From a bacterium (GTDB lineage: Bacteria > UBA10199 > DSSB01), in the NCBI GenBank assembly GCA_030426445.1, contig JAUHYS010000029.1, forward strand, positions 1-13,015: DNA of 13,015 bases. The letters are read 5' to 3'. Below the pieces are notes generated by a model. It was given only the letters and a program-made list of their open reading frames with translations, was not told where the DNA came from and did no database searches. The position numbers and the translations under genes were made by a program. Shown piece by piece: positions 6,159 to 13,015 of this stretch (position 1 is its first letter; each line of letters begins with the position of its first letter).

Positions 6159-7522
6159 ATGATATAGCGCTTGTCTTTAATTTGTCGTTTAACCCTGGCG
6201 TCAAAAATTTTGTAAGCTTCATCACCCAATATACCTAACAAATAGCTTTTTACTTTTTCGATAGAAGGTGTTTGGTAGGGGTTTAAATTAAAAAGGCCGG
6301 CTAAAAATAAAGTAGCTACCTCAACCAAATAAACCAATTGACCTAGACTGTAAGCCTCTTTACCGAATAAATTAAGACGCAAACTAGGAACACCCACCTC
6401 AGCAAGCGCTTGTTCAATTGCAATAACTTGCGCTTGACTGATCTGCGCAAAAGGCTTCCCGGAAAGATAATGCAGACTCTGAAAACCAGGAAAAATATCC
6501 GGCAGGCAGGAATCTTCGTCTTGCTTTTGTTGATTCCAAAACATAACGATTTTATTGTGTGGACCTTCGAGTAAAAATTGGGCCCCGGCATGAAAGACTT
6601 CTTCAATAAAAAAATGTGTTTGCATCATCCCAAAATGTTTATTTTTTCCGGAGAGATCAAATTGATGTCCTAAACACTGTGACCAAATTAAACTAAACCA
6701 ATCAACCGAGGCAAGCGCAGACCTTTCGTGATAGATGTGAATAAACTCTCGGCACTCTCTCTTTTGATAGAGGAAATACACCACCGCTGCGAACATCGCT
6801 GCTGGATTCATCCAAAGATCTTCTAAAAAACAACGCTGCTCCATGCGCTGGGCTCCTTGCACACAATCCTGTATATCAAAATCTAAAAAAACTGCAGGAA
6901 GCAAGACTTGTGGAGAGAAGAATGCAAAATTTTGTAAAGTAGGCGTAGGCAGTGCGTAAAACTTTAAGCCCAGATGCTCTGCAAGCCAACGAAACTCTGC
7001 GTCTTGTTCTTCTGCCATGATCAAAAGTTGTTGTTTGGCTTTTTCTTCGCCCAATTGCTTTTGTAAAAAATCATAAGCAAAAAAGAACTTTGGCCATTGC
7101 GTCACTTTGCTAAAGGGGTTGGCAATCAATAGAAACAGTGTTTTTTTTGGATCGATTTTTTGAAAGAAGCGATTAAAATCTGCAAAATCTAAGGAATCCC
7201 AATGGTGGAGGCGGTGCTTTTTATCGCTAGTACTAAAATGCTTCAGCATGTTGATTTCGGCAAACACCGCAGAGGAGGCCACCACCACAACCTCTTGATA
7301 ATTCTGCGTAAGCTGTTTTGCTAGTTTTTCGAGTAAGGTAAAGTCTTCTGAAAATAACTGCGAAAGAAAAGGCAATTGCCCAACTTCTCTCATAGCATGG
7401 ATCCCTGCCTTGACTTCTTTTAAGACAGGAAAAACTTCCAAAAACTCTTTTTCATCCACCCCTTTTGGATTTAAGTTTGAAAAAGTAAAATTAAAGTCAA
7501 TATGAATATCGCGATGTGGCAT
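6155..7522 (-). CDS. Phosphoglucose isomerase homologue with degraded active site
   Basis: 455 residues, the usual length of bacterial Pgi (about 450), and recognisable as that fold. FFSPQVLLPAVFLDFDI (201-217) matches the region FSVLSPVGLLPAALAGIDI. FHAGAQFLLEGP (310-321) matches QHSQLQLYLDGP, keeping the His (H311). NPYQTPSIEKVK (414-425) aligns without gaps to NPFDQPGVELVK, keeping the Lys (K425). Other key blocks are gone: the sugar-phosphate loop GIGGSSLG reads VASSAVFA (81-88), the SKTGTT loop reads ANPFSKVT, GGRFS reads LQNFAFF, and the ESxGK that holds the catalytic Glu reads QCLGH (282-286), so the base is Gln. It is an intact reading frame without frameshift, so it looks retained for another role (different sugar phosphate, regulation, or structure) rather than decaying. 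The Shine-Dalgarno is weak; an in-frame stop 26 nt upstream supports this ATG. It lies 90 bp downstream of the MMPL exporter on the same strand. Confidence 0.72.
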   Translation of the reverse strand: MPHRDIHIDFNFTFSNLNPKGVDEKEFLEVFPVLKEVKAGIHAMREVGQLPFLSQLFSEDFTLLEKLAKQLTQNYQEVVVVASSAVFAEINMLKHFSTSDKKHRLHHWDSLDFADFNRFFQKIDPKKTLFLLIANPFSKVTQWPKFFFAYDFLQKQLGEEKAKQQLLIMAEEQDAEFRWLAEHLGLKFYALPTPTLQNFAFFSPQVLLPAVFLDFDIQDCVQGAQRMEQRCFLEDLWMNPAAMFAAVVYFLYQKRECREFIHIYHERSALASVDWFSLIWSQCLGHQFDLSGKNKHFGMMQTHFFIEEVFHAGAQFLLEGPHNKIVMFWNQQKQDEDSCLPDIFPGFQSLHYLSGKPFAQISQAQVIAIEQALAEVGVPSLRLNLFGKEAYSLGQLVYLVEVATLFLAGLFNLNPYQTPSIEKVKSYLLGILGDEAYKIFDARVKRQIKDKRYII

Positions 7523-7612
7523 AATGCAAATCTTAGCGCAATTTTTTCTTTAGGGCTAGTTTCAAAAAAGCATTTGTTTAACTTTCTCTTTTAAAACTGT
7601 TCTTGCAAAGAT

Positions 7613-10048
7613 TTATCCAGGAACACTTTTTTTGGATTGCGACTTTATAAAAGAAGTCAACAACAGACTCCGTGGAAAAATAAATAAACAGAATATTGTA
7701 ACAACGACTAGTCCAGCGACACTGACATAACCAATGGATTTAAGCCCCACATCCGTCGTAAACATTAAGCCCCCAAAACCAACAATCGAAGTGAGATTTG
7801 AGACAAAAATCGCCGGTGTTTCGGTATTAACTGAGTCAAATAAACTTTTTGTCTCATCATAACGGTGGCCAAAGTGAATAAAACAGTCAATACCCGTACC
7901 CAAAATAATGGGAAAGACAGAGATGTTAAAAAAATTAAGATTAATACCAAAGACATAAAGCACACCCGATAAAACGATAATCGCTGCAACTAGATGAACT
8001 AAAATCAATAGTGATCTATTTATTTTTCTTAAGGAAACAAACAAAACCAAAGTGAAGAAAATAATAATAAACACAAAACCCTTAGGGGCTTCTTCTTGAA
8101 TCAGATTTAAGATATCCTCAGAAATAAAAGAACCTCCAACTGGATTCAGTTCCATTCCTGCAAATTTTTCTGCATCTCTGACTCCCTGATTATAAATCCT
8201 CATGTTTTCTGAACCACCCCGATCCATATTAGGAAACAAAAAAATTGCAAAAAGATTGGGGTCGACTGGAGAAATAAAATTTCTGCTTACTTCCTCAGGC
8301 AAATCTTTTAAGACAAAAGCGCCTGTAGCTAAAGTCTCTCGAACACTTTTGGTGAATTCTCTTTTTTGGGCCTCGTTAACAAATTTATTTTGAGGATACT
8401 TTTGAATAATACTATTAAGGAGATCTATTTTTTTTTCTTGATGCTCAGGGACAAAAGTTGAAAGACCGGCTACTTTACTAAAAATTTTTTGATTCTCTGG
8501 GTCCTGCTTGATAAATTCATCTAAGGCCTCTACCGCTTGCTTTTGTTTCTCCCATCCTTTGACCATAAGAACTGTTGGATGAATAGACCCACCCAAGATA
8601 TCTTTGACCTTATCATAAAGCTTATTGCTGGGTAATTCTTTATTATCAAGTTGGCCTTCCTCAAAGACGATCTCACTTTGGGGACCCAAACTAAAAGTAG
8701 ACACAATCACTAAGACAAAGCACGCTGATAGTAAACTTTTAGGGTGGTGAGGGTAAAACCATTGCGGTCGCCACCAACCTTTTACGGGCCCGCGAACACG
8801 TTCAGAAACCGAAACCTGAAACAATTTATCCGGACGCTTGCGCTGAAACAGCATCAGCATACTGGGCATCATAAGCATCATCGCTAGAAAATTAAAAACC
8901 AGACCGTAACAGCCTACTAAACCAAACTCGACAAAGAGTTCAAAATCCGAAAGCACTAAGGCACCAAACGCCCCCACCGTCGTCAGCATGGCCATTAAAG
9001 TGGCTTTTCCCGTTTGTTGGAAACTGCGACGGCAGGCTTCATAAAACTCGGTTCCGGAACGGACTTCGTTGGTAAAGCGTGATAATAAATAAATTCCATA
9101 ATCACTACCCAAGCCCGCTAAAATAGAAACCGAAAAGGCTGTGATGATATTAACATGTTTTAAAGTCAAAAAAACCAAACCCGCAGTCCAGGATACCCCC
9201 ACTAATAAAGGTAAGCCCACCAAAAAGGCACTGGCAAAACTTCTAAAGTATAAGATGAGTATCAAAATAAGAAGAAAACTGACGCCTGCAGAAATCCAGG
9301 CCATTTCGTTTTTAATAAAATCAATGGACTCTAAACTAGTCTTATATGAACCGGTATAACCAATCTCGACCGAACCGAAGCCTTTTTGAGTTTTAAGGGA
9401 GGCCACAATTTTTTCAACTTGCGCAAGCAGCTTCGCGTTAGAGTCAAAATCTTCGGAGCCCTGTTTCGAACGAATTTTAATAACTAAAAACTTGCCCTCT
9501 TTACCTGTACTCAACTCTTCACGATCGGAGCCCATCTCGTCTTGGTATTTTTGTTTAATATCTTCAAAAGTCAGGTCGGGTCGATCTTTTGGATCGGCAA
9601 AATCCATTAAATCGCTAAAGATAGGGCTAACGCCTTGTTCCTGTAATTCTAATGAGCGGTCGATGCGTTTTTCCATTTCTTTTAAATCTTCGGTATCGAT
9701 AAACAGCCATTGCCTTGATTTAAAAAAATCGACTGGACGGCGAAAATCAACGTATCTCACTTGATCTAATCGAGCGACTTTTTCGACCAATTGATCGGCA
9801 AAATCCTCGGATACCGCCGCTCGATTTGAATCCACCGTGATGACCAAGAAGCCCATACTACCAAAGGTCTCTTTCATTTTTTTAAAGTTTTTTACCGAAG
9901 CCTTATTTTCTGGCAACAGGCGACTAAAATCGGTCTCAATTTTAAGTTGTTTCGCTAAATAAAGCGCTCCTAAAGAGAGCAAGGCGCAAAAGCTCAAGAC
10001 CCAAATAGGGTAACGTAGACCTAATCGATATATAGATAAAAAACGCAT
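7613..10048 (-). CDS. RND superfamily / MMPL-type exporter
   Basis: 811 residues in two homologous halves, each with one TM helix, a large periplasmic loop and a five-helix bundle. TM1 lies at about 13-33, loop 35-245, helices 250-400; second half TM 437-454, loop 456-655, helices 656-795. The second helix-bundle helix of each half carries the conserved motif with a proton-relay Asp: GLGSDYGIYLLSRF (D316) and GTGIDCFIHFGHRY (D721). Total of about 12 helices. This matches the 'predicted exporter of the RND superfamily' group related to MmpL and HpnN proteins, which use the proton gradient to move lipids or other hydrophobic compounds out of the inner membrane. No periplasmic adaptor or outer-membrane channel gene is adjacent, as is usual for lipid-type members. 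The start ATG at 10048 has a poor Shine-Dalgarno. The cargo is unknown; surrounding genes favour a lipid or glycolipid (inference). Confidence 0.92.
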   Translation of the reverse strand: MRFLSIYRLGLRYPIWVLSFCALLSLGALYLAKQLKIETDFSRLLPENKASVKNFKKMKETFGSMGFLVITVDSNRAAVSEDFADQLVEKVARLDQVRYVDFRRPVDFFKSRQWLFIDTEDLKEMEKRIDRSLELQEQGVSPIFSDLMDFADPKDRPDLTFEDIKQKYQDEMGSDREELSTGKEGKFLVIKIRSKQGSEDFDSNAKLLAQVEKIVASLKTQKGFGSVEIGYTGSYKTSLESIDFIKNEMAWISAGVSFLLILILILYFRSFASAFLVGLPLLVGVSWTAGLVFLTLKHVNIITAFSVSILAGLGSDYGIYLLSRFTNEVRSGTEFYEACRRSFQQTGKATLMAMLTTVGAFGALVLSDFELFVEFGLVGCYGLVFNFLAMMLMMPSMLMLFQRKRPDKLFQVSVSERVRGPVKGWWRPQWFYPHHPKSLLSACFVLVIVSTFSLGPQSEIVFEEGQLDNKELPSNKLYDKVKDILGGSIHPTVLMVKGWEKQKQAVEALDEFIKQDPENQKIFSKVAGLSTFVPEHQEKKIDLLNSIIQKYPQNKFVNEAQKREFTKSVRETLATGAFVLKDLPEEVSRNFISPVDPNLFAIFLFPNMDRGGSENMRIYNQGVRDAEKFAGMELNPVGGSFISEDILNLIQEEAPKGFVFIIIFFTLVLFVSLRKINRSLLILVHLVAAIIVLSGVLYVFGINLNFFNISVFPIILGTGIDCFIHFGHRYDETKSLFDSVNTETPAIFVSNLTSIVGFGGLMFTTDVGLKSIGYVSVAGLVVVTIFCLFIFPRSLLLTSFIKSQSKKSVPG

Positions 10049-10102
10049 AAAAACATGCTGAATTAACGAAGTGTCGCAGTATAAGCAAGGAGAAAGGAAG
10101 AG

Positions 10103-10120
10103 ACTTTTTATCTAAAAAGT
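10103..10120. repeat. Perfect palindrome between divergent genes
   Basis: ACTTTTTA (10103-10110) and TAAAAAGT (10113-10120) are perfect 8-bp arms around TC. It contains the CTTTT...AAAAG arms seen at 2117-2128 and 4471-4496. On the minus strand a TATACT (10083-10078) lies 19 nt beyond it, so the palindrome covers the -35 position of a candidate exporter promoter. On the plus strand it lies about 50 bp upstream of a TATAAT at 10173-10178. It is a candidate operator for one or both divergent units. It has no T tail that would make it a terminator. Confidence 0.4.
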
Positions 10121-10172
10121 AAGCTTCGCCTTTGGCTGATTAGTAAAAAACATGAAGTTTTGTGTAGTAAAA

Positions 10173-10178
10173 TATAAT
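10173..10178 (+). promoter_or_regulatory. Candidate -10 box for the glycosyltransferase-deacetylase operon
   Basis: A perfect TATAAT about 69 nt upstream of the glycosyltransferase ATG, in the 198-bp divergent gap. No convincing -35 sits 16-18 nt upstream (ACATGA is the best there), so it would need an activator or an AT-rich UP element. The leader lacks a clear Shine-Dalgarno before the ATG at 10247. Confidence 0.3.
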
Positions 10179-10246
10179 ATGGAGAAAAAATAAGCTAAAA
10201 AAGCCAAGATTGACTTATTGACTCGTCTAAGAGTATTTCACCCTAT

Positions 10247-11383
10247 ATGCCAAAAAACCTTAAAATAGCACTAATTTGTGATCACTTTTTACCTCAAATC
10301 GGAGGCATCGAAATCCATGTCCATGACCTAGCTCAACAACTTTTAAAACAGGGGCACCTTGTTCATGTGCTCACTTCCATGCCAGGCGAATCCCAATTCG
10401 GTTCGCTCAGGGTTCACCGCATCCAGGCCTCTTTACTTCCAGGCTCTAATATCATCTGGCGAAAAAAGGCCTTAAAAGAAATGACCTCTTACCTACTCCG
10501 TGAAAAATACGATATTTTACATTGTCATAATAGCATTGTTTCCCCTTTAGCCTATGGTTCTTTATGGCTGGCCAAAAAATTAAATATCCCTACATTGCTG
10601 ACAACACATTCACTTTTTAATCATGGTAGTATTTCGTTTTTTCGAAGCATACAAAAATTGAAGTCACTGAAGCACTGGCCCATCCGTTTTTCCGCAGTCA
10701 GTCAAGAGGCAGCTTCTCGAGTACAAAGGGCATTCCCTCAGCACTCCGTTTTCACTCTGGAAAATGGTATTGATTTGGATCAATGGAAGACGCAAAAAAT
10801 TAAACATTCACGCCCTCAAATCACTATGGTCCTACGCTTGCACAAAAAGAAAAGACCTCAGGATTTTATCCAGGTGCTACCATGGATCAACTCACAAGTT
10901 TCAGAAGACTTGAAACCTCAAGTTCATATTATCGGAGAAGGTCCACTGCGACCTCAACTGGAGAAAATGGTTTTGCAACAAGGCCTTTCCGAACAAGTCA
11001 AATTATTGGGAAAGCTCACCCGGCCAGAGATTAAAGATTTTTTAAGTCAAAGCGATTTGTTTATTTTGCCGTCGCCTTGGGAGTCGCTTCCTATCACGGC
11101 TCTAGAGGCCTGCGCCAGTAGCGTCCCGGTCATTGGCCGGGCTTCAAGTGGCGTTCGAGACATCATTCGACATAACTATAATGGCATGCTGGCAAATAGT
11201 ATTGAAGAATTGGGCACGCACACACTTGCACTTTTACAAAACCCTGAACAACTCAGTAAACTCACAAAAAATGCTCGCCCCAGTGTGAAAAAATTTGGCT
11301 GGAATGAAGTGATTGCAAAACATTCCGCTATTTATTACGAAACGATTGAAAACTGTCAAAAAAATAAGAGGAACGCTGCATGA
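10247..11383 (+). CDS. GT4-family glycosyltransferase (PIG-A-like)
   Basis: 378 residues, standard for a GT-B fold family 4 enzyme. The N-terminal domain shows IALICDHFLPQIGGIEIHV (7-25), with the GG-x-E-x-H acceptor loop, HVLTSMPG at 40-47, ILHCHNSIVSP at 90-100 and THSLF at 120-124. The C-terminal domain shows VLRLHKKKRPQDF (195-207, Arg/Lys that contact donor phosphates), IIGEGPLR (228-235), and PSPWESLPITALEA, where E279 and E287 give the EX7E motif, then SGVRDII. The combination GGxExH, HxH and THSLF is like the GPI GlcNAc-transferase PIG-A group. Known activity of GT4 enzymes: retaining transfer from a nucleotide sugar, often UDP-GlcNAc, to a lipid or sugar acceptor on the cytoplasmic face. 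Its stop overlaps the deacetylase start by ATGA. That pairing makes an N-acetylhexosamine donor likely (inference). Confidence 0.92.
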   Translation: MPKNLKIALICDHFLPQIGGIEIHVHDLAQQLLKQGHLVHVLTSMPGESQFGSLRVHRIQASLLPGSNIIWRKKALKEMTSYLLREKYDILHCHNSIVSPLAYGSLWLAKKLNIPTLLTTHSLFNHGSISFFRSIQKLKSLKHWPIRFSAVSQEAASRVQRAFPQHSVFTLENGIDLDQWKTQKIKHSRPQITMVLRLHKKKRPQDFIQVLPWINSQVSEDLKPQVHIIGEGPLRPQLEKMVLQQGLSEQVKLLGKLTRPEIKDFLSQSDLFILPSPWESLPITALEACASSVPVIGRASSGVRDIIRHNYNGMLANSIEELGTHTLALLQNPEQLSKLTKNARPSVKKFGWNEVIAKHSAIYYETIENCQKNKRNAA

Positions 11384-12096
11384 AAGTCATGATCACAGTC
11401 GACATGGAACACGACTGCCCCCCTTACTTTGAAACCTATCGCGGTGTAGAACAAGGCACACCCAAACTGCTCAATCTTTTTAAAGAGGAAGGCATCCCCG
11501 CAACTTTTTTTACCACGGGTGATGTAGCACGCAAATACCCGCAAACGGCTCAAGCCATTGTCGACCGTGGTCACGAACTCGGCTGCCATGGTGACACTCA
11601 TAAAAAATTTACTGACATGTCTCCTGAAGAAGCTGAGCAAGAAATTATAGATTCGTCAGCTACCTTAAGAAAGTTTTATCCAGTGGTATCTTTTAGGGCC
11701 CCCAACCTTATGTTTCCCAATGAGTACCTCATTTTTTTAGAAAAGGCCGATTATCTTTTGGATTCATCACAAGCCAAATACAAGCGAGCTTATTACAAAA
11801 AAAATCAAATTTTTACTAAACTTCATCGCATCCCCGCTTCGGTGACTTCTTCGGTTTTACGCTTGCCGAAAAAAATTCGTTTTGCCTGGTTTAACCGTAT
11901 AAAAGACCCGGTGGTCCTCTTTGTACACCCTTGGGAATTTGTCGACTTCACTCAAGAAAAACTGCGCCTGGATTGTCGCTTTAAAACCGGTGATATCGCT
12001 GTGGATTGCTTAAGAGAAAACATTCAATTCTTTAAGAAAAAAGGGGCTGAGTTTTTAGCCATGAAGGAGACTATGAACGGACTCGTCAGCAACTGA
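11380..12096 (+). CDS. Polysaccharide deacetylase (NodB homology)
   Basis: 238 residues covering one NodB/carbohydrate esterase 4 domain. Motif 1 is TVDMEHD (6-12), a diverged TFDDG in which D8, H11 and D12 offer metal or base residues. Motif 2 is CHGDTHKKF, the H70-x3-H74 zinc pair. Motif 3 is FRAPN (105-109), motif 4 the DSS at 128-130, and motif 5 is LFVHPWEF with catalytic His183. There is no signal peptide or membrane anchor, so it should act in the cytoplasm, unlike peptidoglycan deacetylases. The AAGAGGAA Shine-Dalgarno 6 nt before the ATG and the 4-nt overlap with the GT4 gene indicate coupled synthesis. Inferred role: removing the N-acetyl (or formyl) group from the sugar the GT4 enzyme adds, giving a free amine. 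The gene's last 14 codons are antisense to the end of the flippase-like gene. Confidence 0.9.
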   Translation: MKVMITVDMEHDCPPYFETYRGVEQGTPKLLNLFKEEGIPATFFTTGDVARKYPQTAQAIVDRGHELGCHGDTHKKFTDMSPEEAEQEIIDSSATLRKFYPVVSFRAPNLMFPNEYLIFLEKADYLLDSSQAKYKRAYYKKNQIFTKLHRIPASVTSSVLRLPKKIRFAWFNRIKDPVVLFVHPWEFVDFTQEKLRLDCRFKTGDIAVDCLRENIQFFKKKGAEFLAMKETMNGLVSN

Positions 12097-13015
12097 AGCC
12101 GTCGAACCTTGGTTTTTAAGCTCTTTTCTTTTAAAACCAAAAAAATGAGAACTCAGATAACCCAATATAATAAAGGGCAAGGTATGAGCGGCATGAATGA
12201 GAACCGCTAAAGCCAAGGCCTCCGCCTGCGAAAGCCCTAAATAAACATAAGTCAAAACTGCAGCGGCTTCAAAAAGCCCTACTCTACCAGGCGTCAAAGG
12301 TAGGCTGGTCGCTAGAGAATGCGCTGCTACCATTAAAAATGCTGCCGGCAAACCCAGTGGAACCCCCATACTTTTCTGAATTAAATATACCGCCAGTACT
12401 TCCAGGCATTTCATCACTACCGCTAGTCCAATACTAAAGGCACTTAGGCGAAAGCTGCGCAAAACTTTGAGATGGTGAGCCCAATGATAAACAAAATTTC
12501 TAAATCGCTGTATTAAACCCGAAGTCTTTTTGTCAAGACTAAAGGCTTTATTACGCAAGGCAAAGGAAAGAGAAAAAATAGCCGTATAACTGACTAACAC
12601 CACGATTAAAAAACCTTGCATGGCCTTAAGTAATTGTGGGGGAAAAGGTTCGGGAAAAGTAAAAGTAAAAACCACCATGCCAAAAATGAAAAGCTTGGCA
12701 AAGCCTTCGATAATTTGATCTAAAGTCATCACAGTAAAGGCAATAGTTTTCCCCATTTTTTCTCTTTGTCCCAAAAGGTAAATAAACAAAGCATGCCCGC
12801 CCCAAAACGGCACCACATTCACTGTCATCGAAAAAATTGCTACCAGGTGATACATTTTTTTAAAAGACACCGCATCATACCGGGGCAAGAAACCTTTTAA
12901 CTGCACCGTATTTAAGAGCACAATCGCAACACTCATCAGACTAGCCAAAAGAAAGTAGGTCAGATTGACTTGCTTAATCGCTTGGATAAATTCTGCAAAA
13001 CCGATCTTGTAAAAA
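12055..13015 (-). CDS. UPF0104 / LPG-synthase-TM-domain membrane protein (flippase-like), 5' end cut by the right edge
   Basis: A polytopic protein with about seven to eight visible hydrophobic helices. The diagnostic C-terminal block TPGRVGLFEAAAVLTYVYLG, followed by a Gly/Ala-rich helix ending in FIILGYL, marks the UPF0104/AglD-like family (flippase part of MprF; DUF of lysylphosphatidylglycerol synthase TM region). A start could be proposed at TTG 12948, but the frame stays open to the window edge and encodes a family-like first helix region (FAEFIQAIKQVNLTYFLLA), so the true start lies beyond 13015 and only a few residues should be missing. No C-terminal aminoacyl-transferase domain is present, so it is the membrane unit alone. 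Known or proposed role: moving lipids or lipid-linked glycans across the inner membrane. It is convergent with, and overlaps by 42 bp, the deacetylase gene, and may serve the same glycolipid (inference). Confidence 0.85.
   Translation of the reverse strand, partial: FYKIGFAEFIQAIKQVNLTYFLLASLMSVAIVLLNTVQLKGFLPRYDAVSFKKMYHLVAIFSMTVNVVPFWGGHALFIYLLGQREKMGKTIAFTVMTLDQIIEGFAKLFIFGMVVFTFTFPEPFPPQLLKAMQGFLIVVLVSYTAIFSLSFALRNKAFSLDKKTSGLIQRFRNFVYHWAHHLKVLRSFRLSAFSIGLAVVMKCLEVLAVYLIQKSMGVPLGLPAAFLMVAAHSLATSLPLTPGRVGLFEAAAVLTYVYLGLSQAEALALAVLIHAAHTLPFIILGYLSSHFFGFKRKELKNQGSTASVADESVHSLLHG
12109..12140. repeat. Inverted repeat just past the deacetylase stop
   Basis: TTGGTTTT (12109-12116) and AAAACCAA (12133-12140) are perfect 8-bp arms with a 16-nt loop, 12 nt after the deacetylase TGA and inside the coding region of the convergent membrane protein. 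It could slow plus-strand transcription or protect the 3' end, but there is no T tract on either side, so I do not call it a terminator. Confidence 0.25.

Noticed and set aside
6155..7522. Annotating the isomerase homologue simply as functional glucose-6-phosphate isomerase (pgi).
   Set aside because: Several signature blocks and the catalytic Glu are replaced, so the plain enzymatic name is not supported.
7523..7612. A separate promoter or terminator between the exporter and the isomerase homologue.
   Set aside because: The 90-bp gap has a TTGCAA but no matching -10 and no GC-supported hairpin, so co-transcription is the simpler reading.
10210..10223. Direct repeat TTGACT-TA-TTGACT as a -35 box for the glycosyltransferase gene.
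   Set aside because: No -10 sits at a usable distance before the ATG at 10247; the TATAAT at 10173 is upstream of it. It is probably chance.
11356..11640. Minus-strand open frame of 94 codons opposite the deacetylase, and similar short frames elsewhere.
   Set aside because: They lie wholly or almost wholly inside strongly supported genes on the other strand or frame and show no family motifs, so they are shadows.
2212..12096. Hopanoid gene cluster (epimerase, glycosyltransferase, deacetylase and MMPL exporter recall hpnA, hpnI, hpnK and hpnN).
   Set aside because: No squalene-hopene cyclase, squalene synthase or radical-SAM HpnH is present, and the deacetylase is NodB-type rather than YdjC-type. 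Only the general functions match.
12055..12948. A complete membrane protein starting at the TTG at 12948.
   Set aside because: The frame stays open through 13015 and the extra residues look like the family's usual N-terminus, so the gene is cut by the window edge.

Overview
The window is AT-rich, compactly coded bacterial DNA carrying ten or eleven genes and no tRNA, rRNA, IS element, phage gene or CRISPR array. An outer-membrane-like barrel tail, an unpaired RND/MMPL lipid-type exporter and a cysteine dioxygenase suggest a Gram-negative bacterium. The overall flavour is that of the old 'deltaproteobacterial' assemblage (Bdellovibrio/Myxococcus-like or an uncultured relative). That placement is inference from gene content only. 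Both window ends cut a gene, and in both cases the partial gene can still be identified.

Layout: (A) 1-1975, minus strand: a very tight operon, in transcription order a cysteine-dioxygenase-like cupin, a fusion of a CHAT/caspase-like N-terminal domain with a SAM methyltransferase, and the first 21 codons of an Asp/Glu-racemase-like protein that runs off the left edge. Gaps are 4 and 3 nt. (B) 2212-4397, plus strand: an extended SDR (nucleoside-sugar-epimerase type, catalytic Tyr replaced by Phe) overlapping by ATGA with a PlsC-type acyltransferase. (C) 4524-6158, plus: an alpha/beta hydrolase with a complete-looking triad and a beta-rich C-terminus that resembles an outer-membrane barrel. (D) 10048-6155, minus: a 12-TM MMPL/RND exporter followed by a phosphoglucose-isomerase homologue that has lost key active-site residues. 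(E) 10247-12096, plus: a GT4 glycosyltransferase overlapping by ATGA with a NodB-type polysaccharide deacetylase. (F) 12055-13015, minus: a UPF0104/AglD-like (LPG synthase TM-domain) flippase-type membrane protein, convergent with E, overlapping it by 42 bp and cut by the right edge.

Regions B to F read as envelope and lipid functions: acyl transfer, lipid or ester hydrolysis, lipid export, and glycolipid glycosylation with de-N-acetylation plus a membrane translocase-like protein. Region A is different and is the most unusual part: a cysteine-oxidising cupin, a protease-fold/methyltransferase fusion and an amino-acid racemase-like protein under apparent translational coupling. I do not recognise this combination as a described pathway.

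The four intergenic gaps are all shorter than 300 bp. Three of them carry variants of an AT-rich palindrome, CTTTT-n-AAAAG, lying near candidate promoters, which could be a shared operator.
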